From Calycina herbarum (lineage: Eukaryota; Ascomycota; Leotiomycetes; Helotiales; Pezizellaceae), in the NCBI GenBank assembly GCA_001414485.1, contig LLEY01000158.1:62001-126000 (forward strand): a stretch of DNA of 64,000 nucleotides, given 5' to 3'. Both the position numbers and the translations under genes were made by a program. Numbering within the stretch: the stretch's first letter is position 1; each line of letters opens with the position of its first letter. The notes beneath the pieces were generated by a model. That model was given only the letters and a program-made list of their open reading frames with translations. It made no database searches and had not been told where the DNA came from. Positions 13,796 to 26,116 of the stretch are shown here, piece by piece.

Positions 13796-15841
13796 TTAAA
13801 AGACCAAATTCGACTCCGCCGGGGACGGCCTGTTATAATATCTCACTCGAGCGCGCCGGCGTACCTGCTTCGAATTCGATTCGGCCTAGATTCGGATCAG
13901 TACATCGACAACCTCAAATAGCCAGGTAATCAGAGACCACCTAGACAGCCAGTGACACCGGGGTTTGGTGTCTGAACAGTCAGCTGGTAAAATCGTAGGC
14001 GATTCCTACGTCAATAGGAGTGGACTACGCTGAGTACTCCTAAGACTCCTAATAACCCTCTCTATATAGGGATTGCTATATAAGATACGGACAGTCGACG
14101 ATATACAGTCACCCAGAAGGCTCCTACATCTACCTCTTAACCCCCCCCCCGAACGGCATACGACATGTCGAATTCCAAAGCTCCGCTTAAGAGCGTTGAG
14201 CAACCTACCAGGGAAGCTAGTAGACCCCCCTCCGAAAGGTCTACGAACCACACTCGCACACCTAAAAACAAAAGGTCCTAGAAAGGAAAGCAACCTACTC
14301 GAAACCCTAAAGATAACCGAGACTTTTCTAATACAGACGAGATACGGGGCATAGTATAAGGCTTAGAAGAAAAACTTCAAGATAACAATGATCGGTTTAT
14401 ATAGTTAGAAAGGATGATAAGCGAACTCCAACTTACCTCTACAAATCCACCCTAAATCGATCCCGAGCCTCTTTCGCCTCTAAGTACTATGCGAGACCCT
14501 TTTCGCTTAAGGGATCCTGCCTCTGATGCCTTCCCTCGACAGCAGACCACCCTACCTGCTTCCGAAGACACCCCGAATCCCCTCCTACCCTGGACCGCTA
14601 AAAGTAAGATTACAGAAAGGATTGAACCCTTGAATGACGGTACCTCACCTACCTACTAACAATAGAAGATATCAGTACGCGATAGACTCCTGGTAAACGC
14701 CGATTATTACAATACCGTACCGACTCGAAAGGCCCTCATCTGAGGAACAACTACAGGCTATGCCAGGAACTACCTTAAGCTTAGATACGAGTCCGAGTCG
14801 ATTTATATTGCTTTCTACGATTATTAAGATATAATTAAACTTTTAGATTCATATTTCTTAACCAGATATAAGACAGAGGATATACGGAACGCCTTCTAGG
14901 CTTTGTAGATAGATGACGCTGAAGGTAAAGAAACGTTTACTAACTTTAGAGGTCGATTTTCAAGTATAGCTATACTTAGAGAGATACTAGAGTTAGAACA
15001 GTTCTTCTATATGTAGGAAAAGATTATACTATAGCTATAAAACTCAGCTACTATACTTAAGAGACGTTAGGACTATAACTTTGTCGAAATGGTAGTAGAT
15101 CTTCTAGCCCTAGATAAGGAAAGACGCTAAAACGCTAAGTTATATATAGCTAATACAACTAAGTTAGTTGGTATAACTACTTCGGTTAAAAAGACTATCT
15201 TTTAATCCTTATCTAGTATAATACCGAACCTCCTACTACCCGAACGCGAATCCTTTTCTACTGTTTAAAGGGAAGATAAAACCAAGTCCTTGTAGAGTAC
15301 CCTAAATCGGTGGGAAAACAAGGTATTAGATAATTATTAGTAATAACATTTAACTAGCCGGTACCCCATCTCCGACTCCCTACTTCGGTAAGGAGTCCTT
15401 ACTTTCTTTTACCTTCTAGCCGGATTCTAGAAGTCTAATTTGAATTGGATATAAATCAGTTACAAATCGAAGAAGTACGCTAATAAGTGACCTCTTAGCT
15501 AAGTTATCACTGTCTTCTACGATATCGACTTCCAAATTCCGACTTTTCCGCCTCCGACTCCTATCTAAATCCCCTCCGATATGTAGAACAATCGAGGGGT
15601 CAGACTATATACTCTTTTAGCAAATACTTTGCTTTTAGTAGGAAACACCCGATATAGGCAACATCTACGAACAAGGCCGGCTACGACTCGTATCCTACCT
15701 TTCGCTAAACACCTCGCTTAATAAACCGCATTCTATACGACAATCCTTCTACCACCAATACTGCCGCCTACAGACACCGCCCACCGATACCGCACCGACA
15801 ATACAAAGACTCGAGGACGAGTCTTTTTCAAGAGAGGGGAA
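13796..15841 (+). mobile_element. Gypsy-like internal region with Gag only
   Basis: About 2 kb between two LTRs. A plus-strand frame with RIP-type stops (about 14460-15300) reads as retrotransposon Gag: an acidic, helical region without cysteines. No zinc knuckle, protease, reverse transcriptase or integrase frame is visible. The polypurine tract AGAGAGGGGA ends at 15840, directly before the right LTR. A ten-C run sits at 14142-14151. The element looks non-autonomous, relying on pol from another copy, or has lost pol by deletion; the sequence does not decide between these. Confidence 0.75.
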
Positions 15842-16122
15842 TGTAATGGCCAGCTATTTATAGAATTGCCAAGCTATCAGAACAGCTAAGAATACGTGCC
15901 GAGTATAGTACAGCATAGATGGTTTCGGAATTGTTAGAGCCGGATCGGTACAGACTTTTGTTATTATCCGGCCCTCTTATATATAGATGCCCTTACTCTC
16001 TCTTAAGGAAAGACCAATTTGGTCTTTTCCTTCGTATCAGAGCCTAGTATTCGGATATGTCATTCTACCGAACGCACTCCTATATGCCTCTTTTGTAGTA
16101 GTATCCGTTTCGTGCCGTTACA
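15842..16122 (+). repeat. Right LTR (family B) of the gag-only Gypsy element
   Basis: Starts TGTAATGGCCAGC and ends GCCGTTACA, 281 bp. Its last about 140 bp (from the AAAGACCAATTTGGTCTTTT palindrome on) match the left LTR, but its first half is different. That first half matches instead the fragment at 39749-39840. Flanked on the right by Fot1-type sequence. Confidence 0.85.
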
Positions 16123-17199
16123 ACTCTATACCTTTAGCCAGCGCTACAACTGTCTTAAATAGAGGGGTTAGCGAGCTTCCTTAATAGCGAGCAATTCGAT
16201 TTCGTATAAGAGTTAACTATGAAAGAGCTTCTGTTAAGTTAGAAGGGGTCTAAGATTCCTATAGAAGAGTGTTAGCAGTAGAGGGTCTAGAGGGTGTTAG
16301 AACTTATATAAGCAGTAGTATATTAATTAAAATATTTTATCTATTCTAGACCAGTCTTATTATTCGTCTATCTGTTAATTGTCGGTTTAATAACCTAGTT
16401 AGATAGAAGACTGCTATTAGTATACTAATTTATAAGATGATTCTTTCCTTAAACTACTAAAAATAGAGGAACACTCTAGCCTTTACTGTTAATATAGGCA
16501 ATAGTAGTAGCCTATTCTCGATTCTCTAGCTAAACTGCCTTACCTCTACTACGTCGATCTATATAAGTAATAACTATTATAGGACAAATCACGTCTATTA
16601 TAAACCTAGTTTCGTCGAAGTTATAGAAGTCGTAGTCTAAAACTCTATATTTCGCCTATATATTCGTAACTAGTCGAAACCATATACTAATTAGCTTAGG
16701 ATCTTTGTATAAGGCTCTTTAGAAATCATAAACACGATTAAAACACGTCTTAAGGTTTAGTTGTCGTTATATAAACTGATAAGCCTAGAGCTTATCGACG
16801 TGTTTTCCTCTCTATAACTCGAGGATAAAATTAGCTATATCTTCTACACTAGTTAGCTAGGGTGTAAACCCTCTAGAATCTATATCAAGTATATTCTAAA
16901 CAATCACTTCTTCTTCTACCTTAGACAATTCAAGGTTTACTAGTCGACGGTCGGCTAGAGAAAGGTAGCTGTTTATTCTATTATTAAATATAGAATAAGG
17001 TATTCCGTAGATCTTTGTAGCTTTCTATCGACTTAGCTTTTTAGATGTTCGAATTACCTTAATAGCTAGAATGACTTTTGATTCTTTAGTAATAATAGAC
17101 ATAGTAGAAGGTTAAAAAAACGCGTATTAAAGTTAGAGAGTAGGATTTCAGAAAAATTAATCGAGGTTCTAATATAACCGGAGTTCTAATAAACCACGT
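16123..17199 (-). mobile_element. Fot1/pogo-type transposon, fragment
   Basis: Minus-strand transposase sequence related to the copies at 22037, 24301 and 46947. Its outer end, AATAAACCACGT at 17199, is followed by TA, the target of this superfamily. The other end is missing: the sequence begins abruptly at the LTR boundary at 16123. It holds the N-terminal helix-turn-helix and DDE-core parts with many stops. Confidence 0.8.
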
Positions 17200-17201
17200 T
17201 A

Positions 17202-19350
17202 ATACTTTATTAACTTTAATTATATATAAAAAATAGAGTTTACTTTATTCTCTCTTACTTAACCTTAATAACTTTATATTATAGATAGAAGACTATCTAT
17301 AGTAGAAGATATAACTTATATTATAATTATAGATATAATTATTAGAAAGTATATAAAGTATAATTAATACTTTTATATTATAAAAATCGCTTTCTACTAT
17401 ATTATTATTAGATATCTATACCTTACTTTATATAACTCTTCTATTAATTAGACTAGTTATAGAATTATATTTAATTCTAGGTATTATAAAGAATATTATA
17501 TACTAAAATAACTTAATTCTATATAAGTTAAATATATAAAACATAACTCTTCTTATGTTCTAAAGTCTTAAAAGGTTAGCGCCGCTGCCTTTTACTAATT
17601 AGTAGATTCTTATAATTTAGAAGTCTTTTTACTTTCTGTTTTTAAGATTAATAAGTAACTTAAAGAGCTTAGATAAGCTCTTAAAGACCTTTAGAGTTTA
17701 TATTATATAGAGAAAGATCTAAAAGAAGGTAAGAACGCTTAGTAGTTAATAGCTATTAAACTTTATTTTTATAAAGCTTTTTTAAATAATATCTAGAAGA
17801 TACTTATAAAATATAAGAACTTAGAAGAGCTAGTTAACCTAGAAACGTTACTTCTCTCTTATTTAAAAAAGTAGATATCTTAGTTTTTTAACTACTAAGA
17901 AGCTAATAAGCTTCTCTTATATAGAGACTATAACTTAAAGATTAATCTAGAACCTAGTATATCTCTCTCTTATAAACTACTTTATAATATATTAGTTTTA
18001 GAATTAGAGGTATTATGAAAATACTTTAATAAATAACTTTAAAAGAGATTTATTTAAGCTAGTAAGTTACTAGTAGTCTTCTTATTTTTATTTATAAAGA
18101 AACTAGAGAGAGAATTACGCTTTTATATTAACTACTAAGTTTTAAATAATATTACTATTAAGAATTAATATCTAATATCTTAAATCTAGAAGATATTTTA
18201 GAGACTAAGTAAGACTAAGTACTTTATAAAAATAGATATTATTATAATATTTAACTAGTTTTAAATTTATAAAGAAGATAAATAGCTTACTACTTTTAAT
18301 ACTTATTATAGCCTTTTTAAATCTTTAGTTATACTGTTTAGCTTTATAAATATACTAGTAACTTAGTAGACTTAAATTAATAAAGTTCTTTACTTATTTT
18401 TAGATATTTTCTATATAGTATATATTAATAATATACTTATCTATTTAGATAATTTACGTTTATATAGACGATATATCTAGTAAGTGTTTAAAGTACTTAA
18501 GAACGCTAGTTTCTACTTAGATATTAAGAAGTACTAGTTTAAAGTTTAAGAAGTTAGCTATCTTAGTATAATTATTTCTATAGATAGTATAAGAATAGAC
18601 TCTAAGAAGATTTTCGCTATTATAAACTAGTAAACGCTAACTAATCTTAAAAACCTTTAAGTATTTCTTAGCTTTTTAATTTTTTACTAGTGTTTTATTA
18701 ACAACTTTATAAAGTTAGCTAAACTACGAAATCTACTATTTAAAAGAGGTGTTACTTAGGATTAGTCTAAAGCTTATAAAGAGTCTTTTAAAGCTATTAA
18801 GTAAGCATTTACCTCTATACTTATAACAGTCCTAGTTATAGACGTTACTTACGTAATCTTACGTATTCTATATTTACTTAATATTAGGTAAATAGAGCTA
18901 GAGTATATATAACTCCACTCTTTTCTCTTTAGCTTAGTTTTCCTTAATATAAGATACTATTTTATAAGTATACTAGTTATATATTTATAAAGAGCTATTA
19001 TACTAAAACTAAGCTCTCTCTCTTTACCTAGAAAGGCTTTTACGAATATTCTAAATAATAAATAATATATATATTTACTCTATATTAAATCTTTTAAAAC
19101 TAAACCTTTTAAGTTCTTTAAAATAACTCTTCTTCTCTATACTACTAGATCCTTTTATATTAAGTAGTAAAGTTTAATACTCTTTTATTAGCTATATTAA
19201 ATTCTTTAAAAATAACCTATTAACCTAAGAACTATTCTATTCTATATTAGAAATAGTAAAGCTAATTCCTCTTCTTACTTCTATTAATATTATATCTTAA
19301 TCTAGTTTAAGAACTTAATCTACTAATATATCTATACTAGCTATTACTAT
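17202..19350 (+). mobile_element. Gypsy pol fragment (reverse transcriptase, RNase H), heavily RIPed
   Basis: The first 350 bases are AT-rich with nothing recognisable. From about 17560 a plus-strand frame shows Gypsy reverse transcriptase, with VYINNILIYL at 18418-18447 standing where VYIDDILIYS is usual (Asp->Asn). RNase H-like sequence follows to about 18900. CA and TG dinucleotides are nearly absent. LTRs and the gag are not recognised. Confidence 0.7.
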
Positions 19351-22036
19351 ACTACTATTCCCTCCTCTTACTAGGGCAACTGCTAGTTCCTTATAGTATA
19401 AGATCCTTAAATTACCTCTGTCTAACTCTACCTTATAATAAATCTTTAAAGTAATAACTTCGTTAATAAGTAAGGTTTATATACTTAAAGTAAATACTTT
19501 AAATATAGCTAGTAGTTCTTACTAATACACCTTTGCTTAACTATAACCTCTTAATATAACTTATTCCTCTTCTATAGCTCTATTATTAAAAAAGACTAGT
19601 AAGATAGCTAATCCTTACTTATTTACTATAGAGAAAGAATTCACCTACGTAACCTAGGAAACTAAAATTATAGTAAAGCTGTCTATTAATACTAACTACT
19701 TTAAGTCTAAGAAAGTAAGAATAAACTTAATATATTATTATACTTTTAAATAAGTCTAAAGCTATATTTACTTAAGATATAAGTTTAATACTATAAATTA
19801 GTTTAAAAGTTATAAAGAAATATTAACTTATCTTTATAATATTACTATTAGTTCTTATATATACTAAGAAGCTTATATTAAGTACTAAGACTTATAAATA
19901 GCTTAAGAGACTTTTTATAAGTTTTATACTAAGTTTTAAAAACTTATAAATAAAGCTAAGATTCTATAATAAGACTAAGTTAAGGACTTATAAAGTAAGC
20001 TAACTTATAACCTCTACTAATCTCTTATTATTATAAAGTTCTAAGCTAAGAGAGATATAAACTCTTTTTATAACCTTATAAGTAGTATTAATACTAATCT
20101 TTAGAACCTTACTACTTAAAAGATAAAAGCACGATTAGCTAACTCTACTAATATCTTAAATAAGTATACGTCTACTTTTATACCTACTATCTCGTCTTCT
20201 TCTATAGCCTCTTTTCTCTCTCGTTAACGCTCTAAGCCTTCTACTATAAATAACCGCTTAACTCTAGAACTATTAGATAAGTGTTTTAACTATAGTAAAC
20301 TTGGATATTATATTAAGAATTATCTAAAGCCTAAGGTTTATAAGGTTAATCTAAGAGAGTTAGAATAAGAAGATATAAGTTTAGAATTAGGAAACGATTA
20401 TACTTAAAAGAAGACTTCTTCTTAAGTAAATATAGGATTAATCTTTCTAAGATTAATTTATAGTTACTAATTAATAGAAAAGCGTTTACTTTACTTAGTA
20501 TAATAACTATTAATAGATTTAGTATATAAACTACTACTCTTAGTAACTTTAGAGTAAATACCTTTTCTTTTATAAATATATAACTAAGTTATAAACTTAT
20601 AAAGTTTTATAGCTTAAGAACTAAAAGACTTTCTATCTTTATAAAGATTTATAGATATAATAGAGAGATTAGTAGTAAAGCTATATACTATCCCTTTTTA
20701 AATTATATCTTAAATAGCTATAAATTCTTTAATATACTTTTTATCTTCTTAAACTTAGGTCTATATAATATTATCCTTAGTTAAAAGTTCTTTAAGTACT
20801 TCTATATTAATATTAATATAAACTATTAAAAGTTACTCTAGCTATTAAATATTAAGCCTTACTTTTTAGCTTAGTAACTAACCTCTCTTCTATAAGACGT
20901 TATATATCTAAAGAACCCTATACTTTCTTATTAAGACGAAGCTAATACTTGTAATTAAGTTATAGAAATAGATAAGTAATATTATTTAAATAAAAGACTT
21001 TTAAAACTAAATATAGATTATCTAGAAATTAATACTATTACTACCTTTACTAATTATATACTAACTATATATAGTAGAGAAGGCTATAAGGCCTTACTAT
21101 AATCTTAATACTAAATTATAAAGAGAGAACTTAAGAAAATTATAAAGAAGGTATTTATACTAGTATATTATTAAAAGCTCTTTTCTTAAATAAAACCTTC
21201 TTTTATAATTAATATTTTAGCTATCTCTATTATAAGAATATATTACTACTTACTTTAAGAGAATAGAAAAACATTTATTATAAGCTTATATAAAATTAAT
21301 ATAATTATATCTAATTAAGATTCTACTATAGTCTTTAAATATACTATTTCTAGTAAATATAGAGATTTTAAAGAAGTGTTTTCTAAAGCTGCTTTAAATA
21401 CTCTTCTACTTAACTAGTATTATAATTATAAGATTAAGCTTAAAGGTCTAAATACTCTTAGATATTCCTCTTTATATAAGATATTAATAGAAGAGCTACT
21501 TACTACTAAGGAATATATCTTAGAAAATCTTTATAAGAGGTTTATTAAGTATAGCTAATTACCTTTTACTACTCTAGTCTTATTTATTAAGAAAGTAGAT
21601 AGAAGGTTAGGTTTCTATATTAATTTCTAAAAACTTAATAACCTTATATATAAGAACTATTATCCTCTACCTCTAATTAATAAAATACTTATATATATTA
21701 GTTAAGCTTATATTTTTATAAAACTTAATATCTAGTAAGCCTTCTACTATATTAGAATAGACCTATTAGCTAAGAAATTAACTATCTTTTATATATATTA
21801 TAGAACTTATAAATATAAGGTTCTACTATTTAGTTTAATAAATAGCTTATTAATCTATTAATATTATATAAATAATATTTTATTTAATTATCTAGATAAT
21901 TTCTATTTTATCTACTTTAATAATATCCTTATCTATTTATTAAACGTTCTTAAATATAAGAAATATGTCTAAAAAGTTCTTTAACGTCTAAAGAATATAG
22001 GTTTATAAGTTAATATTAAGAAGTACGAATTCGATA
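19351..22036 (+). mobile_element. Gypsy gag-protease-RT fragment, cut by a Fot1-type element
   Basis: Plus strand. Gag runs about 19640-20250 and ends in a CCHC knuckle remnant (20282-20330) where the second Cys and the His now read Tyr. Protease-like sequence and a reverse transcriptase follow (ILIYLLN region at 21910-21942; expected YxDD is damaged). The frame stops at 22034, exactly where the TA target of the next element lies. Confidence 0.75.
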
Positions 22037-23896
22037 ACGTGGTTTATTAGTACCTAGCGTATATCAGTACCTAGCGTACTTTCTCTATATTTTCTACCTT
22101 ATTATTTTAACACGCGTTATCTTAACAACTACTAATAGAAATTCAAACTTAAGAAGCTCGAATTATCTTAGCTATTAAAGCTATCCGATTATCTAAAAAG
22201 CTTAGTCGTTAGTCTACTACAAAGATCTACAAAGTCTCTAAAACTACCCTTCGCTATAGAATAAACAGCTAACTTTACCTTCCTAAGCGCTAGATAGTAA
22301 GCCTCAAATTAACTAAACTTAAAGAGGAAACAATTCTACGAAATATACTCGAGCTAGATTCAAGAGGATTTACACCCCGACTTACTAGTATAGAAGATAT
22401 AGTAAACCATCTCCTAGAGTCGCGAGAAGAACGACGCGTTAGAAAGCTCTAGGCTCATCGATTTATATAATAATAACCAGAGTTAAAGACGCGTTTTAAT
22501 CGCGTTTACGACTTCTAAAGAGCCTTATACGAAGATCCTAACCTAATTAGCACATGGTTCCAACTTATATAAAATATAAGAGTAAAATACAGTGTTTTAG
22601 ATTACGATTTCTATAACTTCGACGAAACAGGCTTTATAATAGATGTGATTTGCTCTGTAATAGTTGTTATATATACAGATTAATATAGCAGAGATAAGGC
22701 AGTTCAGCTAGGTAATCGGGAATAGGCTATAGCAATTGCTTATATTAATAGCGAGGGTTAGAATATCCCTCTATTTTTAGTTATCTAAGAGAAGAATTAT
22801 CTTACGAATTAGTATATAAACGGCGGCCTTCTATACGACTAGGTTATTAAACCGATAAGTAACAGATAGACAAACAACGAGATAGGTCTAGAATAGCTAA
22901 AACACTTCGATAAGCATACTACTGCTCGAGCAAAGGGTCTATATCGAATACTAGTGTTAGATAGGTATAAGAGCTACGAATCGGCCGAATTCCAAGAGTA
23001 CTACAAGGTATATAATATTATAACTCTTAGACTACCTCTCTATTCGTCCTATCTAACCTAGCCACTTGATATTAGGTGTTTTAGTATATTAAAGCAGGCG
23101 TATAGTCGGCAGATTAAGACCTTTATTAAGGCTTATATTAACTATATCACAAAGGTCGAGTTCTTTCTAGCTTTTAGAGAAGTATATAAGGAATTAATAA
23201 CAGCTTAAAACGCTTAGGCTAGGTTCCGTAGAGCTGGATTAGTATCTTTCGATTCTTAAGCTGTGATTTCTAAGCTTAATATCAAATTATAGACTCCTCT
23301 ACTTACTACCTCCCCTCCTGCCGACACTAACTCTTAGGTCTCCTAGACCCTCTTAAACCCTACTGAAGCTCTCTCATAGTTAACTCTTATTTAGAATCGA
23401 ATTACCTGTTACTAAGGAAGCTCGCTAACTCCTATTTTCGAGACAATTACTATATTAGCAAAGGGTTTAGACTAGTTAGCCTATGAGGTAACTCTTTTAT
23501 CTACTAAGGTACGCACTCTTCGAGCAGCTAATAAAGCCCTTAGTAAACGCCGTAGAGCTAAAAAGGCTCGTGTTCGTCAAGGGAGTACACTTACTATAGG
23601 GGATATATAAGATCTTTTAGTATAGAAGGACGTAGATAAGCAGGTAAGACGCGACTTACGTAAGGAGAGAGGTAAAGATAGAGAGAGGCAGCTGTCTAAA
23701 CGCTGTTATAGTACTTATAACTAAACAGGTTATAATACGCGAACTTGTTAAGTAGACGTAGCTAGTTCTAGCTTATTAGAATCCGAGTAACTTGAATAAA
23801 TTAATTGTATTATAGTTGATTTATTAATTTTCAAAGTTTAGTACTAAGGAAAAGTGCGTCAGGTGCTGATATACGCTAGGTGCTAATAAACCACGT
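22037..23896 (+). mobile_element. Complete Fot1/pogo-type DNA transposon, family 1 (dead)
   Basis: 1860 bp, bounded by inverted repeats of about 40 bp (left ACGTGGTTTATTAGTACC..., right ...GGTGCTAATAAACCACGT) and flanked by TA at 22035-22036 and 23897-23898. The plus-strand transposase relic has an N-terminal CENP-B/pogo-like DNA-binding region, then the DDE core: NFDETGF (about 22615-22635), LVLDRYKSY (about 22961-22990, where DGHGSH-like is usual) and PLDI near 23062-23073. A basic C-terminus follows. Numerous TAG/TAA stops make it inactive. It is inserted in Gypsy reverse transcriptase. Confidence 0.88.
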
Positions 23897-23937
23897 TATA
23901 TTAATTTACTATTCTTTTATAGCTTTTAAGAGTTCTA

Positions 23938-24300
23938 ACGTATATATATAGCGAACCGGCTAAATAAGCGAACCGGCTAACTGAAAATATACTTAAAATC
24001 GCGAGTTTGATATTTTAATATCTTTATAAATTATTAATTAAAAATTTCAAAATTAAAACTTTGATTCTATTACTATATAAATATAAAAGCTATAAAATAT
24101 AAGACTAAGGCTATTTTATATTAAAAAGTTATTAAAAGAAGAAGAAAAAAGATAAGATTATAGAGGTCTTTTTAAGCGAATCACTAAGTAAAATTATATA
24201 GCGTCTAAAACTTATAATTCTAAATATATATATAGTAATAAAATTAAAGTTTTAATTTTAAAATTTTTAATTAATAATTCGTAAAGATATTAAAATATAA
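23938..24300. repeat. Fold-back AT-rich segment with a third DNA-transposon end
   Basis: Begins after TA with ACGTATATATATAGCG, then two copies of GCGAACCGGCTAA (23951 and 23968 onward). The same end recurs at 30775. Inside, 24010-24078 and 24229-24298 are inverted repeats of about 70 bp with few mismatches, separated by 150 bp. It could be a miniature inverted-repeat element or two nested transposon ends. No coding sequence is seen. Confidence 0.6.
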
Positions 24301-26114
24301 ACTAAGTTAGTAATTTTTCCTTAGTATTAAACTTTGAATATTAATAAATTAACTATAATATATTAAATTAACTAAATCTAATTAGAATCTAATAAACTAG
24401 ATATATTTATAGCTTCTTAACAAGTTCGTACGTTATAACTAGCTTTTCTATAGATTCTATAGTATTACCTAGATAGCTGCCTCTTCTTATAACTACCCCT
24501 CGCTATACGTATATCGCGTTATACCTGCTTATCTATATCCTTTTAAGCTATAATATCTTAGGTATCCTCTACTATAAGTATACTCTCTTAATAGACACGA
24601 GCCTTTTTAGCTCTTCGGCGTTTGCTTAGAGCTTTATTAGCTGTTTAAAAAGTACGTATCTTAGTAGATAGTAGGGTTATCTTATAAGCTATTCGCTTTA
24701 TATCTTTAGCTAATATAGTAACTGTCTTAAAAAGTAGAGTTAGCAAGCTCTCTTAGTAATAGGTAATCCGATTTTGAATAAGAGTTATTTATAAGAGAGC
24801 TTTAGTTAGGTTAGAAGAAGTCTAGGAGACCTAAAAGTAGCTGTTAGCTATAGAGAGTTTAGAGAGAGTTAAAGTCTATAACTTTACGTTAAGCTTTAAA
24901 AGCACTGCTTATAAGTTAAAAGGTACTAAGCCAGCTCTATAGAATCTAGCCTAATAGTTTTAGGCTATTATAGATTCCTTATACGCTACTATAAAGGCTA
25001 GAAAGAACTCTACCTTTGTAATATAGTTAATATAGGCTTTGATAAACATCTTAATTTATCAACTATATACCTGCTTTAAGATACTAAAGCACCTAATATT
25101 AAGTAGCTAGGTAAGATAGAACGAATAAGAAGGTAATCTAAGAGTAATAATGTTATATACCTTATAGTACTCTTAGAACTCAGCTGATTTATAACTCTTA
25201 TATCTATCTAATACGAGTATTTAATATAGACCTCTTATATAAGTAGTAGTATATTTATTAAAGTGTTTTAGCTATTCTAGACCTGTCTTATTATTTGTCT
25301 ATCTATTACTTATCAGTTTAATAACCTAATTAGTTAGGAGACCGCTATCTATATACTAATTTAAGAGGTAGTTCTTACTCTAAACTACTAGAAATAGAGA
25401 AATACTCTAGCCTTTACTATTAATATAAGTAATCGCTATAGCTTATTCCTAATTCTCTAGCTAAACTACCTTATCTCTACTATGTTAATCTATATAAGTA
25501 ACAACTATTATAAGGTAAATTATATCTATTATAAAGCTGGTTTCGTCGAAGTTATAGAAGTTATAGTCTAACACTCTATATTTTACTCTTATATTTTCAA
25601 CTAGTTGAAACCACGAGCTAATTAGCTTAGAATCTTTATATAAGGCTCTTTAGAAATTATAAACGCGATTAAAACACGTCTTAAAAGCTGGTTATTATTA
25701 TATAAATTAATATACCTAGAGCTTACCGACGCGTTTTCTCTCTCTTAATTCTAAGATAAAATTTGCTATATCTTCTATACTAGCTAGCTAGGGTACAAAC
25801 CCTCTAAAATCTAGGTTAAGTATATTCCGAATAATTACTTCTTCTTCTATCTTAGATAACTTAATATAGTAAGGTTAGATTTTGTTTTAAGGAGTTCAGC
25901 TAGCTATTCTATCTAAGAGTATAGATCTAGGCACCTTATAAAGCTTTGCTATAGCTAAAGAGTTAATCTTCTTAGATAAACGAATAGCTTTAAGAGCTAG
26001 GATTATTCGAGCTTCTTTAGTATAAACTTCTATTTATAGTAGTTAAGAAAACGTGTATTAAACTTAATAGAGTAGAATATAGAGGAAAATTACTAACTCG
26101 GTAATAAACTACGT
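24301..26114 (-). mobile_element. Fot1/pogo-type DNA transposon, family 2, left end damaged
   Basis: Minus-strand relative of the 22037 element. The right end is intact (ACTAACTCGGTAATAAACTACGT, followed by TA at 26115-26116). The left end keeps the matching inner TIR (AACTAAGTTAGTAATTTTTCC at 24300-24320) but its outermost about 10 bp are replaced by the neighbouring fold-back segment. The transposase core is recognisable on the minus strand with many stops. Confidence 0.8.
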
Positions 26115-26116
26115 TA

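Noticed and set aside
14006..14354. Overlapping opposite-strand frames near the ten-C run
   Set aside because: Both lie in the Gypsy leader and start of gag, with no family resemblance.
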